The translations under genes and the position numbers were made by a program. A stretch of DNA of 13,791 nucleotides from an uncultured Collinsella sp. (lineage in GTDB: Bacteria; Actinomycetota; Coriobacteriia; Coriobacteriales; Coriobacteriaceae). Location of the stretch: the NCBI GenBank assembly GCA_900550735.1, contig URTD01000031.1:1-13791 (forward strand), given 5' to 3'. Shown here in pieces: positions 6,701-13,469 of the stretch. Positions within the stretch are counted from its first letter, which is position 1, and the number at the start of each line of letters is the position of its first letter. Below the pieces are notes generated by a model that worked only from the letters and a program-made list of their open reading frames with translations, had not been told where the DNA came from and did no database searches.

Positions 6701-7309
6701 ATGAGCGGACTGATTATCGATAGCGAAGCCTGTATCGGCTGCGGTCGCTGCGTTCGCGCCTGTGCTTCGGGCGGCATCGTAGTGGAAGGCGAGCGACCCA
6801 ACCGATGCGCCCACGTAACCGACGGCTGCATCCTATGCGGTGGGTGCGTCGACGCCTGCCCTGTCAACGCTATCTCGATCGAGCGTGATGAGGCCGCTGG
6901 TGCGGTGGACCTTGATGCGTATCGAGACATTTGGGTATTCGCTCAGACCGACGAGCACGATACAGTGACTCCCGTTGCCTATGAGCTTATGGGCAAGGGC
7001 CGCGAGCTTGCCGATGCGCGCGGTTGCCGTCTGGTGGCACTGGTCGGTATGGGTCCCGAGGGTTCTCTCGGCGACCTGGAGCATCTGGTTTGTGCCGGCG
7101 CGGACGAGGTCCTGGCCTGTCGCGACGAGCGCCTGCGCCAAAACGATGCGGAGGTCTACGCCCGCTTGATCTGCGATTTGGTAGCCGAACGCAAACCCGA
7201 GGCCATCTTATACGGCGCGACCGCTTTTGGCCGCGAACTGGCACCCGGCGTTGCCGTGCGCTTGCAGACGGGCCTTACGGCTGACTGCACCGTACTTTCA
7301 CAGGACTGA
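6701..7309 (+). CDS. etfA: EtfA N-terminal fragment: double [4Fe-4S] domain plus ETF domain I
   Basis: Residues 1-60 are a ferredoxin-like region with two cysteine sets: C11, C14, C17, C21 and C43, C46, C49, C53. Each set has the C-x2-C-x2-C-x3-C spacing of bacterial [4Fe-4S] clusters, with an extra C36 between them. Residues 70-202 are the alpha/beta domain of EtfA, with YGATAFGRELAPGVAVRLQT near the break. EtfA subunits with an iron-sulfur N-terminus are known from the lactate (LctC) and caffeyl-CoA (CarE) complexes of Acetobacterium, where they are tied to ferredoxin. GAGGGG lies nine bases upstream of the ATG, inside the end of etfB. As read, the fragment lacks the whole FAD-binding domain and would not carry the main flavin. 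Confidence 0.8.
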   Translation: MSGLIIDSEACIGCGRCVRACASGGIVVEGERPNRCAHVTDGCILCGGCVDACPVNAISIERDEAAGAVDLDAYRDIWVFAQTDEHDTVTPVAYELMGKGRELADARGCRLVALVGMGPEGSLGDLEHLVCAGADEVLACRDERLRQNDAEVYARLICDLVAERKPEAILYGATAFGRELAPGVAVRLQTGLTADCTVLSQD

Positions 7310-7341
7310 AACAAACCAGACCTGCGTTCGGCGGCAACCTG

Positions 7342-7890
7342 ATGGCCACCATCGTCTGCCCCAATCATCGTCCCCAGATGGCAACGGTGCGCCCCGGTAT
7401 CTTTAAGGCGCCCGACTTTGACTACGACCGCTCCGGCACGATCACCCAGATATCGCTTGCGGATGATGCTAAGGCTCGTGTCGAGATCTCGATTCCCGCC
7501 GAGGAGTGGAGGCAGCAGGCCTCGATCGCCGATGCCGAGCGCTTGGTCGTGGTGGGCCGCGGCATTGGCTCCAAGAAGAATCTGCCCCTGATGCGAAGGC
7601 TCGCCGAGGCTCTGGGAGCCGAGCTTGGTTGCACGCGACCTGTCGTGGAGGCCGGCTGGTTGGAGTATCACCATCAGATTGGCCAGACCGGCGTATCGGT
7701 TTCGCCCAAGCTTCTCGTGAGTATCGGTGTTTCGGGCGCCATCCAGCATCTTGCCGGCATCGGTGGGGCGGAGCGCATTATCGCCATCAACGAGGACCCG
7801 GATGCCCCCATTTTCGGTGCTGCCCAGTACAAGGTTGTTGGGGACGCCGTCGAGGTCGTCGAGGAGCTGCTGGCCCAGCTTGAGCGCTAG
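7342..7890 (+). CDS. etfA: EtfA C-terminal fragment: FAD-binding domain
   Basis: The coding signal in this frame begins near 7303, but the first available ATG is 7342. From there the fragment contains ATIVCPNHRPQMATVRPG, then GRGIGSKKN (72-80), RPVVEAGW (99-106), QIGQTG (112-117), SGAIQHLAG (131-139) and AINEDPDAPIF (148-158). These are the usual FAD-contacting stretches of the ETF alpha C-terminal domain, and all look intact. Only a weak GGCGG precedes the ATG, so independent translation is doubtful. Its stop TAG shares the CTAG palindrome with the stop of the opposing HD-domain gene. Confidence 0.8.
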   Translation: MATIVCPNHRPQMATVRPGIFKAPDFDYDRSGTITQISLADDAKARVEISIPAEEWRQQASIADAERLVVVGRGIGSKKNLPLMRRLAEALGAELGCTRPVVEAGWLEYHHQIGQTGVSVSPKLLVSIGVSGAIQHLAGIGGAERIIAINEDPDAPIFGAAQYKVVGDAVEVVEELLAQLER

Positions 7891-8699
7891 GCGCGCGCCA
7901 GCCAGTCGCGCATCTCGTCCTTTAGGCGGCTCCAGGTTGCCTGCGTGGCGGGGTCGGTAAAGGGCTGTGTAATGCCAAAGGGCGCGTCGAGCAGGCGGTG
8001 GATATCACCCTGTTCGCGCGCCAGCGCACGGCTTGCCGGATAGACGAGCTCAAACATAAAGCAGATAAGCCCCACCAAGAAGTCGGCGGGCTCATCGCGC
8101 TCATCGCGTGCGACGCAGCGGTGCTCGTCAAAGGCGGCAAGTGTCGGCGACGAGAAACGGCTGCCGAGAAACGTCTTCTCGTCCACCTTGAGGATAGTGT
8201 CGACGGTGCTGTCGGCGATGGTGCGCATAATGTCGATCTTGTCACCATCGCGCACGATATCGCAGAAGCTCCGCGTGCGCACGTCGAGCCGCGCGGGTAG
8301 GCGGAAATCGCTGTGATAGGCAATGCTCGCTCGGATGAGCTCATCTTCTGTCGGGTCATCGATAAAGTCGCGGATGCTCGTTACGGCGGGTGCATCGGCG
8401 GGATTCTCGCCAAAGAGGACCTCGATGCCCAGCGCCGCATGGCTCATGCTCTCGGCGTCCTTAAAGGTGTCCCAGCGTCGCAGCTGCTCAAAGCGGCCCA
8501 TATCGTGTAGCAGGCCGCAAAGCCATGCCGGGTCAATATCTTCTGACGACCAGCCCTGCTCGCGCGCTACGGCATCGCACGCCTCGGCCACGTGGTACGT
8601 ATGCTCGATTTTGAGCGCGATGCGTGGGTTGGTGGCGTCGTAGGCATCGGTGTAGCTTTTGAAGGCCGCGCGCGCCCGGTCTCGATCGATAGCTGTCAT
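7887..8699 (-). CDS. HD-domain phosphohydrolase-like protein (270 aa)
   Basis: The metal-binding set of the HD superfamily is visible: H33 in KIEHTYHV, H65-D66 in LLHDMGRFEQ, H87 in MSHAALG, H129 in AYHSDFRLP, and D151/D153 in DGDKIDIMR. This points to a metal-dependent phosphohydrolase acting on a nucleotide or related phosphoester in the cytoplasm; the substrate cannot be read from the sequence. The C-terminal third (about 190-270) is helical and less conserved. The ATG at 8699 has AGGAAG five bases upstream. The gene converges on etfA, and the two share the four bases CTAG (7887-7890) so that each strand reads TAG. It is divergent from azlC with a 126-nt gap. It appears to be a single-gene unit. 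Confidence 0.85.
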   Translation of the reverse strand: MTAIDRDRARAAFKSYTDAYDATNPRIALKIEHTYHVAEACDAVAREQGWSSEDIDPAWLCGLLHDMGRFEQLRRWDTFKDAESMSHAALGIEVLFGENPADAPAVTSIRDFIDDPTEDELIRASIAYHSDFRLPARLDVRTRSFCDIVRDGDKIDIMRTIADSTVDTILKVDEKTFLGSRFSSPTLAAFDEHRCVARDERDEPADFLVGLICFMFELVYPASRALAREQGDIHRLLDAPFGITQPFTDPATQATWSRLKDEMRDWLARA

Positions 8700-8825
8700 A
8701 ATGACTTCCTAAAAAGTTGTGTCTTTCGATCCGGTGGCAATTGTAGGTGAACTCGGTTGCTGTCGGATGATGATTCTGCCGTGTCGCTACATGCGGCTCG
8801 GAGACCTTGTCAGGATGAGAAGCGT

Positions 8826-9518
8826 ATGGTGCTCAAAATCGTTAGAACCGTCTGGCCAGTGATGCTTACCTATGTTGCAATAGGCGCGCCGTGCGGAATG
8901 ATCATGGGGCAGACGGGAATGGAACCCTGGATGGTTTTTGCTCTGAGCAGCACGTTTGTGACGGGCAGCGGCCAGTTTATGATCTGCAATCTTTGGCTGG
9001 CGGGTGTACCGGCACCTTCGATTATCGCGAGCGTTGCCGCCATCTCCTCGCGTTTTGCGCTTTACTCGGCATCGATCGCGCCGCATCTGAGGGGTGCCTC
9101 GAAGCGTCAGACGCTGGCTGTTGCCGCGACACTTACCGAGGAGGCATATGGCATCTCGCTTGCCAAGTTGGTTGAAGGGGAGGATTGGGGCCCGCGCGAG
9201 TCCTTTGTGCTCAACGCGATCCTCATCGCGACATGGGGCGTTTCGTGCACGATGGGCGCCGTCGTCGGCGCTGTTGTCGATGTCCCCACCGCTATTGCGG
9301 GCTTTGTCTGCACATCGCTTTTTATCTGCCTGCTCTTTTCGCAGCGACTGTCGCGCGGCAACGTTGTCGCAGCGGTTTCGGGCGCGGTGTCCGTCGCCGT
9401 ATGCAAGTCCTTGGGCCTCACGAATATTGCCGTGCCGGCAAGCGTCGTGGTCGGTATTGCCATTGCGCTGGCGTGCGATGCTGTATTTGACGGAAGAGGT
9501 GCCCGCGATGCCCGTTAA
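8826..9518 (+). CDS. azlC: AzlC family branched-chain amino acid exporter, large subunit (230 aa)
   Basis: This integral membrane protein, with AzlD, exports branched-chain amino acids and analogues in characterised bacteria. Typical AzlC features are the early segment VMLTYVAIGAPCGMIMGQTG, the conserved SSTFVTGSGQFMICNLWLAG, and SSRFALYSASIAPHL about 30 residues later. Several further hydrophobic segments follow to the C-terminus. I chose the ATG at 8826, which gives a normal family length and starts with a short basic tail (MVLKIVRTVWP). An upstream TTG at 8757 would add 23 polar residues. The ribosome site is only moderate (GAGAAG). The last 11 bases overlap azlD. The substrate is assigned by family only. 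Confidence 0.88.
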   Translation: MVLKIVRTVWPVMLTYVAIGAPCGMIMGQTGMEPWMVFALSSTFVTGSGQFMICNLWLAGVPAPSIIASVAAISSRFALYSASIAPHLRGASKRQTLAVAATLTEEAYGISLAKLVEGEDWGPRESFVLNAILIATWGVSCTMGAVVGAVVDVPTAIAGFVCTSLFICLLFSQRLSRGNVVAAVSGAVSVAVCKSLGLTNIAVPASVVVGIAIALACDAVFDGRGARDAR

Positions 9519-9831
9519 CGAGTTCTTGGTTCTGTGGCTGTCGTCGTGGGCTGCTATCGCGTTCTTTCGCATCGCGCCGGCGTTCGCCTTGCGCGGGCGG
9601 ACCCTGTCGCCCCGCATTACCGAGGCCCTGGGCTATATCCCGCCCGCTGCCTTTGCCGCGCTGGTCGCCAACGACTTGGTGAACCCCGGCGCGTTCGACG
9701 CGGGATTCTGGCCTGCCTTGGTTCCCTGGATTGCGGCCGCCGGCGTCGTGGCCGTGGCGGTCAAGACAAAATCGATGCTGTGGTGCTGCGTCTCGGGCAT
9801 CGTGCTCTATATCGTCTTGAGCCTTATATAG
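9508..9831 (+). CDS. azlD: AzlD family branched-chain amino acid exporter, small subunit (107 aa)
   Basis: A small membrane protein with about four hydrophobic segments. It starts MPVNEFLVLWLSSWAAIAFF and has the family's central RITEALGYIPPAAFAALVAN, followed by a segment ending VAVKTKSMLWCCVSGIVLY. The length is normal for AzlD. The ATG at 9508 lies inside the end of azlC (11-nt overlap in another frame) and has AGAGGTG at a good distance, so the pair is co-translated. A longer frame from 9094 covers the same stop but reads across azlC and is not real. Confidence 0.88.
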   Translation: MPVNEFLVLWLSSWAAIAFFRIAPAFALRGRTLSPRITEALGYIPPAAFAALVANDLVNPGAFDAGFWPALVPWIAAAGVVAVAVKTKSMLWCCVSGIVLYIVLSLI

Positions 9832-9905
9832 GGCTGGCGTCGCGGGCGCCGAATCTCGTTCCATCCCAACTTGTAGAATTTTTCACCGAGCTGGTCTATT
9901 TCTTC

Positions 9906-9964
9906 TGGTACCATGGTCAAACTTTACTGTAGCAAAGCGTGACGTGGGCTTTTGTACCCCGTCA
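9906..9964 (+). promoter_or_regulatory. palindrome and leader hairpin upstream of the kdgT-type gene
   Basis: Two overlapping palindromes, TGGTACCA (9906-9913) and ACCATGGT (9910-9917), could be an operator. Further down, TGACG-T-GGG (9940-9948) pairs with CCCCGTCA (9957-9964) around an 8-nt loop, with one bulged T. This gives an 8-bp hairpin just before the GGGGG ribosome site (9973-9977). The hairpin may affect translation of the permease. A clear -10/-35 pair was not found. Confidence 0.3.
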
Positions 9965-9981
9965 GCGGAAATGGGGGTTTC

Positions 9982-11004
9982 ATGGCACAGGAAGCAACCG
10001 CCAACGAGCAAAAGAAATTCAAGGTCCCGCGCATCCCGGGCGACATCATGATCTATCCCATGATCGTCGGTCTTTTGCTCAACACCTTCTGCCCGCAGGT
10101 TTTTGAGATCGGCGGCTTCTTTACGGCTGCCTGCCGCGGCGGCTCCAACACCATCGTCGCCGCGATCCTGCTGTTTGTGGGCGCCGGCATCAGCTTTAAG
10201 TCCACGCCGGGCGCTATCAAGACCGGCATCGTCGTACTGATCCCCAAGCTTGCTGTCGCGGCAGCCCTTGGCTTAGGTGTGGCATATTTCTTTAACGACA
10301 ACTTCCTGGGTCTGAGCTCCGTATCTATCATCGGTGGCATCACGTTTTGCAACATGGCACTCTATACGGGCATCATGGGCGAGTTCGGCGATGAGTCCGA
10401 GCAGGGCGCCGTCGGTATCCTGTTCTTTACGGCCGGCCCCGCCGTCACGATGATCATCCTCGGTGTCTCGGGTCTCGCCAACATCCCCGTCGGCACTATC
10501 ATCGGATCCATCTTGCCGCTTGTTATCGGCATGGTCCTGGGCAACTTGTTCCCGTTTATCAAGAACCTGCTGGTCCCCGGCGCCAATCCCGCGATCGCTG
10601 TCATCGGTTTTCAGCTCGGTGCGTCCATGAGCCTTTCGAGCTTCATCACCGGCGGCATTTCGGGCATCCTGCTGGGCCTCATCACGCTCTTTATCGTCGG
10701 TCCCATCACCTTTGCGTTCGAGCGCCTGTGCGGTGGTAACGGCAAGGCTGCCGTGGCTTGCTCCACCATCGCCGGCACGGCTATGACCACGCCGGTTGCT
10801 CTCGCCGAGGTCGCGCCGCGCTACGCCGAGCTTGCACCCACCGCGTACGCCCAGATCGCCACTGCCGTTATCATCACGGCAATCATGGCTCCGATTCTGA
10901 CCGGCTGGGTCGACAAGAAGTTCTGCCAGGGCAAGGAGGACCTGTCGCCCGCCGGTGTAGAGGCCATCGAGGAGGCCGTCGCGACCGACATCGATGGCGA
11001 GTAG
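9982..11004 (+). CDS. kdgT: 2-keto-3-deoxygluconate permease family transporter (340 aa)
   Basis: KdgT proteins import 2-keto-3-deoxygluconate, a breakdown product of pectin and uronic acids, by cation symport. The sequence has about ten membrane segments with the family's run IPGDIMIYPMIVGLLLNTFCP near the N-terminus, GGSNTIVAAILLFVGAGISF, GITFCNMALYTGIMGEFGD, ILFFTAGPAVTM, and AGTAMTTPVALAEVAP near the end. The length is close to the well-known enterobacterial protein. I chose the ATG at 9982, preceded by a GGGGG stretch. An upstream TTG at 9952 lies within the leader hairpin and is unlikely. No kdgK, kdgA or uronate enzyme is in the window, so the metabolic partner genes lie elsewhere. Two hairpins after the stop suggest a one-gene unit. 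Confidence 0.88.
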   Translation: MAQEATANEQKKFKVPRIPGDIMIYPMIVGLLLNTFCPQVFEIGGFFTAACRGGSNTIVAAILLFVGAGISFKSTPGAIKTGIVVLIPKLAVAAALGLGVAYFFNDNFLGLSSVSIIGGITFCNMALYTGIMGEFGDESEQGAVGILFFTAGPAVTMIILGVSGLANIPVGTIIGSILPLVIGMVLGNLFPFIKNLLVPGANPAIAVIGFQLGASMSLSSFITGGISGILLGLITLFIVGPITFAFERLCGGNGKAAVACSTIAGTAMTTPVALAEVAPRYAELAPTAYAQIATAVIITAIMAPILTGWVDKKFCQGKEDLSPAGVEAIEEAVATDIDGE

Positions 11005-11049
11005 CAATCGCTATCAATCAATAATGCCGGCGTGCAATTCGCGCCGTCC

Positions 11050-11093
11050 GAGCGCCCGAACAGAAACTGTTTTGCAGTGATGTTCGGGCGCTC
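11050..11093 (+). terminator. large perfect hairpin after the kdgT-type gene
   Basis: GAGCGCCCGAAC (11050-11061) and GTTCGGGCGCTC (11082-11093) form a perfect 12-bp stem. Inside the 20-nt loop, ACTG and CAGT (11066-11069 and 11075-11078) can form a second small stem. No T-run follows, so it may stall or stabilise the 3' end rather than act alone as an intrinsic terminator. Confidence 0.6.
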
Positions 11094-11103
11094 TGCTATG
11101 ATT

Positions 11104-11137
11104 CCCTTTACCCCTGCGGAGTAAAGGGGTGTTTATT
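11104..11137 (+). terminator. intrinsic terminator-like hairpin
   Basis: CCCTTTAC (11104-11111) pairs with GTAAAGGG (11121-11128) around a 9-nt loop. TGTTTATT follows, a moderately T-rich tail. Coming 11 nt after the larger hairpin, it probably completes termination of the permease transcript. A third small dyad (GCCCA 11138-11142 with TGGGC 11152-11156) follows, before the GGDEF gene. Confidence 0.5.
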
Positions 11138-11193
11138 GCCCAGATTCGAATTGGGCGATTCTGACCATTCGGATATTGAAGGGATGGCGTCTA

Positions 11194-12336
11194 GTGGTCA
11201 AGGCGCTCAAGATTGAGATATTCCTGCTATGCATGATTGTTCTTATCGGGCTTGCCGCGCGAAGTCGTCGCTCCCTGTTCTCGAGCACCCTGCAACTATT
11301 GTTTAGCATGCTTGGCTACACTTCTGCCGCGTACGTATTATTCGATATGATTTGGACGCTTTCGGATGGTGTGGACGGCACGTTGGGCATTGCAGCCAAC
11401 TGGATTTCCAACGCGGTTTCGTTTTCGCTCTTCGCCATCGCGTGTCTCATTTGGTTTATCTATTCCGAGACGATGCAGGGCTCTCACCTTGTGACCTCGC
11501 GCTATAGGGTGGTGCTTGTAACGTTGCCTACGGCTCTGGTGGTCGTGCTGGCTTTTACCAGTTACTGGACGCACGCCCTGTTCTATATCGATTCGCAGGG
11601 CGTGTATCGTCGCGGCGTCGCCTATATGATTCAGCCTATCGTGAGCTACTGTTACGTTATACATACGTCCCTGCATGCGTTCGTGCAATCTCGCAGGGTC
11701 GAGAGCCTGCAGACGAAGGCTATCTATCGAACCTTGGCATTTTTCGCCATTCCGGCCCTGGTGGGCGGTACCTTTCAGATCGCATATTCGGTGCCTGGCC
11801 TTTGTGTCGGCATAATGATTAGCATGTTGCTGCTCTATATCATCTGCCAGGAGCAGCTCATCTCGACCGACCCGTTGACTGGCCTCAACAATCGCAACCG
11901 TTTTGAGACCTATATGCTGTCGCTCTTCTCAAATGCGGATCAGGCCGAAGATGTGTATCTGCTCATGATGGACGCCGACGGCTTTAAGCAGATTAACGAT
12001 CAGTATGGACATGTGGAGGGCGACCATGCTCTCCAGGTCATATCTGCTACGCTCAAAGAGGTCTGCTCGGCGTCTGGTGGTTTTATCGCACGTTATGGTG
12101 GCGATGAGTTTGTGGTGCTCCAAAAGGCAGCGGCGGAACAGGACATCATAAACCTGTGTTCGGCGATTGACGACGAGCTCGCTCGTGCCGAGGTACCGTA
12201 TGCATTGCGGATGTCCATCGGTTACGCGCGGGTCGGCGATAGTGTTGATACCTGGCAAGACTTACTTCGCGCTGCCGATGCGGAGCTCTACCGCGTCAAG
12301 GCCGAGAAAAAGAAAGCCGGCATCCAGATACGCTAG
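11194..12336 (+). CDS. membrane-bound diguanylate cyclase, GGDEF domain (380 aa)
   Basis: It makes cyclic di-GMP from two GTP. Residues 1-220 hold about seven hydrophobic segments (roughly 5-21, 33-53, 71-91, 105-124, 141-163, 178-198, 202-219), a 7TM-type sensor half. The GGDEF domain follows, from STDPLTGLNNRNRF (224-237) through MMDADGFKQIND (258-269) to ARYGGDEFVVL (299-309). The metal Asp (D260) and the full GGDEF signature are present, so activity is expected. The inhibitory RxxD site normally just before the motif is absent (ASGG instead). The GTG at 11194 has GAAGGGA upstream. A TTG at 11176 would add six residues but would consume that ribosome site. The signal sensed is unknown. The gene stands alone between terminator-like elements. 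Confidence 0.9.
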   Translation: MVKALKIEIFLLCMIVLIGLAARSRRSLFSSTLQLLFSMLGYTSAAYVLFDMIWTLSDGVDGTLGIAANWISNAVSFSLFAIACLIWFIYSETMQGSHLVTSRYRVVLVTLPTALVVVLAFTSYWTHALFYIDSQGVYRRGVAYMIQPIVSYCYVIHTSLHAFVQSRRVESLQTKAIYRTLAFFAIPALVGGTFQIAYSVPGLCVGIMISMLLLYIICQEQLISTDPLTGLNNRNRFETYMLSLFSNADQAEDVYLLMMDADGFKQINDQYGHVEGDHALQVISATLKEVCSASGGFIARYGGDEFVVLQKAAAEQDIINLCSAIDDELARAEVPYALRMSIGYARVGDSVDTWQDLLRAADAELYRVKAEKKKAGIQIR

Positions 12337-12345
12337 GAAAAGGGT

Positions 12346-12446
12346 CGCACGCTTGCGTGCGTGGCGGCCCTCAGCTCATCGATGTATTCCATTAAGCTAA
12401 AGTGTGCAAACGCCCTTCCTAAAAAGGTGAGCTCGCTAGGCTTTTT
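12346..12446. terminator. possible bidirectional terminator between convergent genes
   Basis: The GGDEF gene and the opposing transporter gene end here. CGCACGC (12346-12352) and GCGTGCG (12355-12361) form a tight GC dyad ten bases after the GGDEF stop, without a T-run. At the other end, AAAAAG (12421-12426) and CTTTTTT (12441-12447) flank a short GC core, so each strand has a T-rich stretch after a weak stem. Together these probably end both transcripts. The individual hairpins are not strong. Confidence 0.3.
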
Positions 12447-13371
12447 TGGGTTTGTTGACGATGATGATGCCGCCGCAGACCAACAACAGGGCAACGATGA
12501 CGGTAACGGGGCTCGTGCCAGCGCCCTCGCCGAGCAGCAGTGCGCTCAACAGCACGCCAAAGACCGGGTTCATAAAGCCAAAGACCGACACGCGACTGAC
12601 GGGGTTGACGGCGAGCAGGCGGGACCACAGCGAGTACGCGACGGCGGAAATGAGCGCCATATAAATGATGAGCGCGATGGCGGGGGCGATTTCGGTGGGG
12701 GACAACGTGCCGCCCATCAAAAACCCGATGGCGGTAAGGATCACGCCACCGACTAAAAACTGCCAGCCGGCGAGCAAGACGCCGTCATGCTCGCGCGAGA
12801 AGATGCCAATGAGACAGGTCGACAGGGCGCCCGCAACAGTGGAAGCCAAGATAAAACCCTCGCCGTCGAGCGTAAAGCCAAAGGTGCCATCCGCGCCCGA
12901 AAGGTTGACGAGCGCGACGCCGGCAAAGCCCAACACGCAGCCGAGCACCTTGGCCGTATTGAGCTTCTCGGTGTGAAACGCCAGGGCGGCAAAGAGGATG
13001 GCTAGGAAGTTGGCGCTGGCCTCGATGATGGAGCTCGACATGGCGCTGGCGCGCGAGAGTCCCAGGTAGAAAAAGAAGTACTGCCCGATAGTCTGGAAGA
13101 GCGACAAGACAAAGATGGGCTTGATATCGCGCACCTGCGGAACGAGCGGGCGGCGCTGGGCCGCGCTCATGCCGACGATGACCAGGGCACCGGCAAGCGT
13201 GAAGCGCAATCCTGCAAAGAGCAGCTGCGAGGCGCTATCGTGCGCGGGGATGCCAAAGAGTGCGTAGCCGATCTTGATACAGGGAAAGGCGGAGCCCCAG
13301 AGCGCACAGCAAACGAGGCAGCCCAAGATGAGTCCGGGCGGGGTGGCGAGATACGGCTTGCGGCTTTCCAT
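12436..13371 (-). CDS. EamA/DMT family metabolite transporter (311 aa)
   Basis: A ten-segment membrane protein of the drug/metabolite transporter superfamily. Two EamA halves are visible: the first from LGCLVCCALWGSAFPCIKIG through QTIGQYFFFYLGLSRASA and SSSIIEASANFLAILFAALAF; the second from EGFILASTVAGALSTCLIGI to NPVFGVLLSALLLGEG with a final hydrophobic segment and a NKPKKA tail. Such proteins usually export amino acids or other metabolites; the substrate cannot be told. The ATG at 13371 has AGGAAGG seven bases upstream. An in-frame ATG at 13413 would add 14 residues but reads into the ribosome site and ends close to the preceding terminator. The gene lies downstream of purL but is separated from it by that terminator. 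Confidence 0.87.
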   Translation of the reverse strand: MESRKPYLATPPGLILGCLVCCALWGSAFPCIKIGYALFGIPAHDSASQLLFAGLRFTLAGALVIVGMSAAQRRPLVPQVRDIKPIFVLSLFQTIGQYFFFYLGLSRASAMSSSIIEASANFLAILFAALAFHTEKLNTAKVLGCVLGFAGVALVNLSGADGTFGFTLDGEGFILASTVAGALSTCLIGIFSREHDGVLLAGWQFLVGGVILTAIGFLMGGTLSPTEIAPAIALIIYMALISAVAYSLWSRLLAVNPVSRVSVFGFMNPVFGVLLSALLLGEGAGTSPVTVIVALLLVCGGIIIVNKPKKA

Positions 13372-13394
13372 GATGTCCTTCCTACATGCGCGAA

Positions 13395-13433
13395 GCAAAA
13401 AAGAACCCGCCACCGGGAGTGCCGGTGGCGGGT
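13395..13433 (-). terminator. intrinsic terminator of purL
   Basis: On the minus strand, a perfect 12-bp GC-rich stem (13433-13422 with 13416-13405) encloses a 5-nt loop. It is followed directly by TTCTTTTTTGC (13404-13394), a T-run typical of Rho-independent termination. It lies 37 nt after the purL stop codon. The upstream end of the transporter gene is just beyond it, so that gene needs its own promoter or read-through. Confidence 0.88.
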
Positions 13434-13469
13434 GTTGTTACCCGAGGGGATTGTACCCGATGGGAAGCT

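Larger units (their letters stand above)
6701..7890 (+). pseudogene. etfA: etfA, electron transfer flavoprotein alpha subunit with ferredoxin domain, frameshifted
   Basis: Two adjacent reading frames together make one complete EtfA. The first frame stops at TGA 7307-7309, right after TADCTVLSQD. The conserved continuation GLKQTRPAFGGNLMATI is encoded in the -1 frame from 7303. The two frames overlap openly only over 7285-7309. Conserved EtfA proteins usually have several more residues here (an Ile-Asp-x-Glu-Thr-Gly type linker between Leu-Ser and the Lys-Gln-Thr-Arg-Pro run). A deletion of 1, 13 or 16 nt would therefore explain both the missing residues and the new frame. Read-through of TGA fails because a second in-frame TGA follows at 7340-7342. 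No good slippery heptamer is visible. Everything outside this point looks intact, so the lesion is recent or a sequencing error. Confidence 0.8.

Noticed and set aside
5759..6814. Long minus-strand open frame (351 codons) opposite etfB
   Set aside because: It lies wholly opposite well-recognised dehydrogenase and etfB coding sequence, its protein is rich in His/Arg/Ala without any family pattern, and high GC content produces such frames by chance.
7297..7342. Programmed frameshift or selenocysteine read-through in etfA
   Set aside because: No X-XXY-YYZ slippery heptamer is in the 25-nt frame overlap, the residue count at the junction is short, and reading through TGA 7307 meets another TGA at 7340. 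A mutation or read error is simpler.
10273..11007. Minus-strand open frame (244 codons) opposite the kdgT-type gene
   Set aside because: Its product is a low-quality Asp/Gly/Arg-rich sequence, and the plus strand encodes a clear ten-segment permease.
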